Of a DNA stretch of 64,000 nucleotides, positions 61,718-64,000 are shown piece by piece. A model generated the notes under the pieces. It made no database searches. It was given only the letters and a program-made list of their open reading frames with translations, and was not told where the DNA came from. Source of the DNA: an uncultured Eubacteriales bacterium (GTDB lineage: Bacteria > Bacillota > Clostridia > Oscillospirales > Acutalibacteraceae); the NCBI GenBank assembly GCA_934728355.1, contig CAKVEA010000005.1, positions 3,673 to 67,672 on the forward strand. The letters run 5' to 3'. Position 1 is the first letter of the stretch; each line of letters begins with the position of its first letter. A program made the position numbers and the translations under genes.

Positions 61718-62518
61718 TTATTTTGGTATTTTTAGTGTTTGTCCGGGATAAATCATATCAGAGTTAAGTGCGTTTAAATCCTTAATCTCCTTGTATTTAT
61801 ATCCACTTCCAAGATAATGCTGAGCAATCGCCCACAGGGTATCGCCTTTTTTGACTGTATAAGTGAAATGGCTCGAATTTGATGAACTACTCGATGATTT
61901 ACTAAATCCATTTAAACCTTTAGCCCTCATGATTTCAGGGTAGTTTTTGTAGGAAACATCAAGGTCAACATTTCCGCTTATACCGTTTATAAATCCTTTA
62001 TCGGATTTTTGCCATATACCGCACGAAACGGACGGAGCGGCAATACTCCATTGTGCGAGCCAAAGGTCATATTTTGGCAATAATTCTTCTTTTATAAGGT
62101 AATTGTTAAGCCAGTTAAGATTGCAATAAAACATTGCATAATACCCATGTTTCTCTACTTCATTACAAAATGCCTCTACAATATCAGTACGCTGACGATT
62201 ATTAAGTTTTAGCTGTTCCTTGTCCTCTACGTCTATGATTACAGGATATTCAAGTTTCAACCCTTCAATATTTTCTGAGCAAAACTGAGCTTCGTTGATT
62301 GCATCTTCTACTGAATCAGCATAGCTATAATGATAAATTCCGGTGTGAATTCCCACGCTTTTTGCTCCGTTTATATTATCTTTAAATTTTTTATCAACTT
62401 GGCGTGGATCCCTTTTCCCGTAGCCCTCACGGACTATGGCAAAATTTATGCCTGCGCTCTTTACTTTGTCCCAATTAATATTTCCGTTCCACTTTTATAC
62501 GTCTATTCCTTTAAACAT
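61718..62518 (-). pseudogene. Phage endolysin (GH25 lysozyme + LysM) with in-frame stop
   Basis: From the ATG at 62518, preceded by GAGGAGGAAT, the frame reads MFKGIDV, then TAA (62495-62497), then 'KWNGNINWDKVKSAGINFAI' and on without a break to 61718. The frame thus holds a whole GH25 domain (catalytic Asp of 'GIDV', Asp-x-Glu in 'YPVIIDVEDKE') and a C-terminal LysM ('YTVKKGDTLWAIAQHYLG'). Family members have a sense codon at this place (GIDVS or GIDVY), so one base change explains the stop. No good restart exists before GTG 62356, which would remove the first catalytic Asp. Confidence 0.8.
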
Positions 62519-62581
62519 AAATGATTCCTCCTCATTAATTCATTTCAAAAATCTGATTTTTTGCTGTTTTTTGAGCAAATA

Positions 62582-64000
62582 TCAAGCTGTCCGTTTGAAC
62601 ATATAACAAGTGATATACGCTTGAAGTGTACTTGTCAGCGATGTATCACCTTGCGAGTATTTACCTGACGGCGTAGCTGTTACGGAAGATTGATTGTTAT
62701 ATATTGCGGTATTTACAGGACATGATTTTCCACTTAAATCTCTGTCCCAACCATCATATCTGCTTTCTGAATAAACATAAGCTCCCGTGCCATTTCCGAC
62801 ACCTTCACCGCAAGCGCCTCCATACCACCAGTGCATTCCAATTCTAAAGCTGTGTCGGTGGCTCTTGCTTCCGCCTGTCTTTTCGGGTGTTTTAAAGTCT
62901 GAATCTGAAGTATTTACACCTACGGGCACACGCCCTGATCCCCAAGCTACCCAAGTACCACCAAATAAATTTCCGGGATTGGTGCTATTTACGGACATAT
63001 AAATTGAACCTACGGGATAAATTAAATCAAAAATAGTCTTGTTGTTTATCGTAAAATTCCCCGTAATTTTAGTGTCCATATTAATTTCAAAAGCATTTTG
63101 CGTTGAAACTTTGCCAATTGCCATGCCTTTGCCACTTTGATTGTAGTCTACAAGTGTGTAAGCGGTGGACAGATTGTGAGAATATTCCGCAAAACTAAAA
63201 AAATCAGTAGCAACAACCTTGAAATTGTACTCTGACTCAGTGTCTATATTCTGAATTATTTGTGTAGTGTTTAGTGTGTAATTTGTGTTATCTAAATCAA
63301 AAACATTCAATTCGGTTTCGGATATCTTTTTATACTTAATTTGAAAAGATTTTGTATTTCCGTTATTAACGCTTGAAATCGAAGCCGATACCACACATTT
63401 TGCACAGTTACCTTCATCATTTGGTGTTCCGTCTGAATCACATCTTGAAACCGAAAAAGAGTTAATCGCCGGATTTGCATACGCTATAACATTAAAAGTT
63501 ACGCTTTGTGATTTTGTGCGTCCTCGACTGTCTTTAACGGTTACTAAGCAAGTATTGCTGCCACTTGTGGTCAAAAATCCAGTTGTAAAACTGCTTGAGG
63601 TATATGAAGCTCCGTTGATACTTGTGGAATATGAACTTATTGTACTTGAATAACTACCGCTCGCGGATATACTTCCCGATATCTTTGATTTTCCTTGAAC
63701 ATAAGCTCCAAACTGTGAGTAAATTCCCGAAACTGCTTCGGATAAATTAACCGAGTTAATTGTCGGCACTACGCTTGACGGCACATTTGCGGTCAAACTC
63801 ATGCTATTTGCACCGATATATGTGCTTCCGTTATACGTTTCAAGCCAAAGTTTAACGCTTAGGCTTGTAGAATTCGGAGTGCTGTTCGCAAGGCTCAGCG
63901 GAACTGTCCAACTTTTGCTTGTGCCGATTTCGGTTGCAATAGTATTCCAACCGCCTGAGCCAATTTGATAATAAAGAACGTGTGTAAAATTGCTTGACGC
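62582..64000 (-). CDS. Phage tail/baseplate fibre protein, 5' part outside window
   Basis: The frame is open to the right edge, so the start lies outside. It has Ser/Thr-rich Ig-like modules ('TVKDSRGRTKSQSVTFNV', 'SFSVSRCDSDGTPNDEGNC') and a trimerisation-like 'AIGKVSTQNAFEINMDTKIT'. A C-terminal tail-collar type domain follows: 'YPVGSIYMSVNSTNPGNLFG', 'GGTWVAWGSGRVPVGVNTS', 'GGSKSHRHSFRIG', ending 'LQAYITCYMFKRTA'. This is typical of siphophage minor structural proteins that touch the host surface. The richer GC of the gene compared with the chromosome supports foreign origin. Confidence 0.85.
   Translation of the reverse strand, partial: ASSNFTHVLYYQIGSGGWNTIATEIGTSKSWTVPLSLANSTPNSTSLSVKLWLETYNGSTYIGANSMSLTANVPSSVVPTINSVNLSEAVSGIYSQFGAYVQGKSKISGSISASGSYSSTISSYSTSINGASYTSSSFTTGFLTTSGSNTCLVTVKDSRGRTKSQSVTFNVIAYANPAINSFSVSRCDSDGTPNDEGNCAKCVVSASISSVNNGNTKSFQIKYKKISETELNVFDLDNTNYTLNTTQIIQNIDTESEYNFKVVATDFFSFAEYSHNLSTAYTLVDYNQSGKGMAIGKVSTQNAFEINMDTKITGNFTINNKTIFDLIYPVGSIYMSVNSTNPGNLFGGTWVAWGSGRVPVGVNTSDSDFKTPEKTGGSKSHRHSFRIGMHWWYGGACGEGVGNGTGAYVYSESRYDGWDRDLSGKSCPVNTAIYNNQSSVTATPSGKYSQGDTSLTSTLQAYITCYMFKRTA

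Overview
The window looks like chromosome from a low-GC (about 30% by eye) Gram-positive anaerobe of class Clostridia. The reasons are the AT-rich codon use, strong AGGAGG-type ribosome sites with frequent TTG/GTG starts, the sporulation genes yabP and yabQ, divIC/ftsQ, and a lysine pathway built on LL-diaminopimelate aminotransferase (dapL) with dapF. The genus cannot be fixed from the sequence. Several genes suggest life with an animal host, notably a SopB/IpgD-like phosphatase and a large repeat protein.

Layout. 0-3.4 kb: end of a large six-repeat protein that continues off the left edge. 3.5-5.5 kb: glycosyltransferase and flippase-like membrane protein. 5.7-28.8 kb: mostly housekeeping genes: murA, ftsQ, a PLP enzyme, yabP/yabQ, divIC, an S1-domain protein, dapF-pyrG-dapL, recA-recX-pgsA-cysS, the polyamine ABC transporter potABCD, thrS, and cmk-plsC-ispH. 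The SopB/IpgD-like gene sits head-to-head with thrS.

28.8-32.8 kb holds the most striking system: ten short genes in a row. Nearly all begin with the same lysine-rich leader ending in VSGG and carry an xYGGP-type core. A single radical SAM/SPASM enzyme follows. This is a multi-precursor RiPP cluster. The repeated xYG core resembles the recognition motif of radical SAM spliceases (tyramine excision giving alpha-keto-beta-amino acids), but the usual partner protein is not visible. An M24 peptidase ends tail-to-tail with the enzyme. Nearby, a 473-residue protein has a Nif11-type leader ending in VSGG fused to a signal-like segment and a large domain.

36.7-42.3 kb: tRNA-Arg(CCT), small membrane proteins, a flavodoxin, a CPBP protein, and a TrpXYZ-type ABC transporter. 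The transporter is preceded by a consensus promoter, an 18-codon leader peptide with four tyrosine codons and two terminators. This reads as a tyrosine-responsive attenuator, with a second Tyr-rich mini-ORF just before the first transporter gene.

42.6-52.4 kb is a defence island on the minus strand: a restriction system (HNH nuclease and two SPPY-type methyltransferases), about 1.9 kb of decayed sequence, and two adjacent reverse transcriptases matching a DRT type 3 architecture with a structured 188-base gap between them.

53.2-64 kb is the end of a prophage, also on the minus strand: tail protein (runs off the right edge), an endolysin broken by one stop codon, holin, HTH/zinc-finger protein, two overlapping large serine recombinases, and cargo genes consisting of two unknown ORFs, an AbiE-type toxin-antitoxin pair with a clear promoter/operator, and a MuF-domain toxin with a probable membrane immunity protein.
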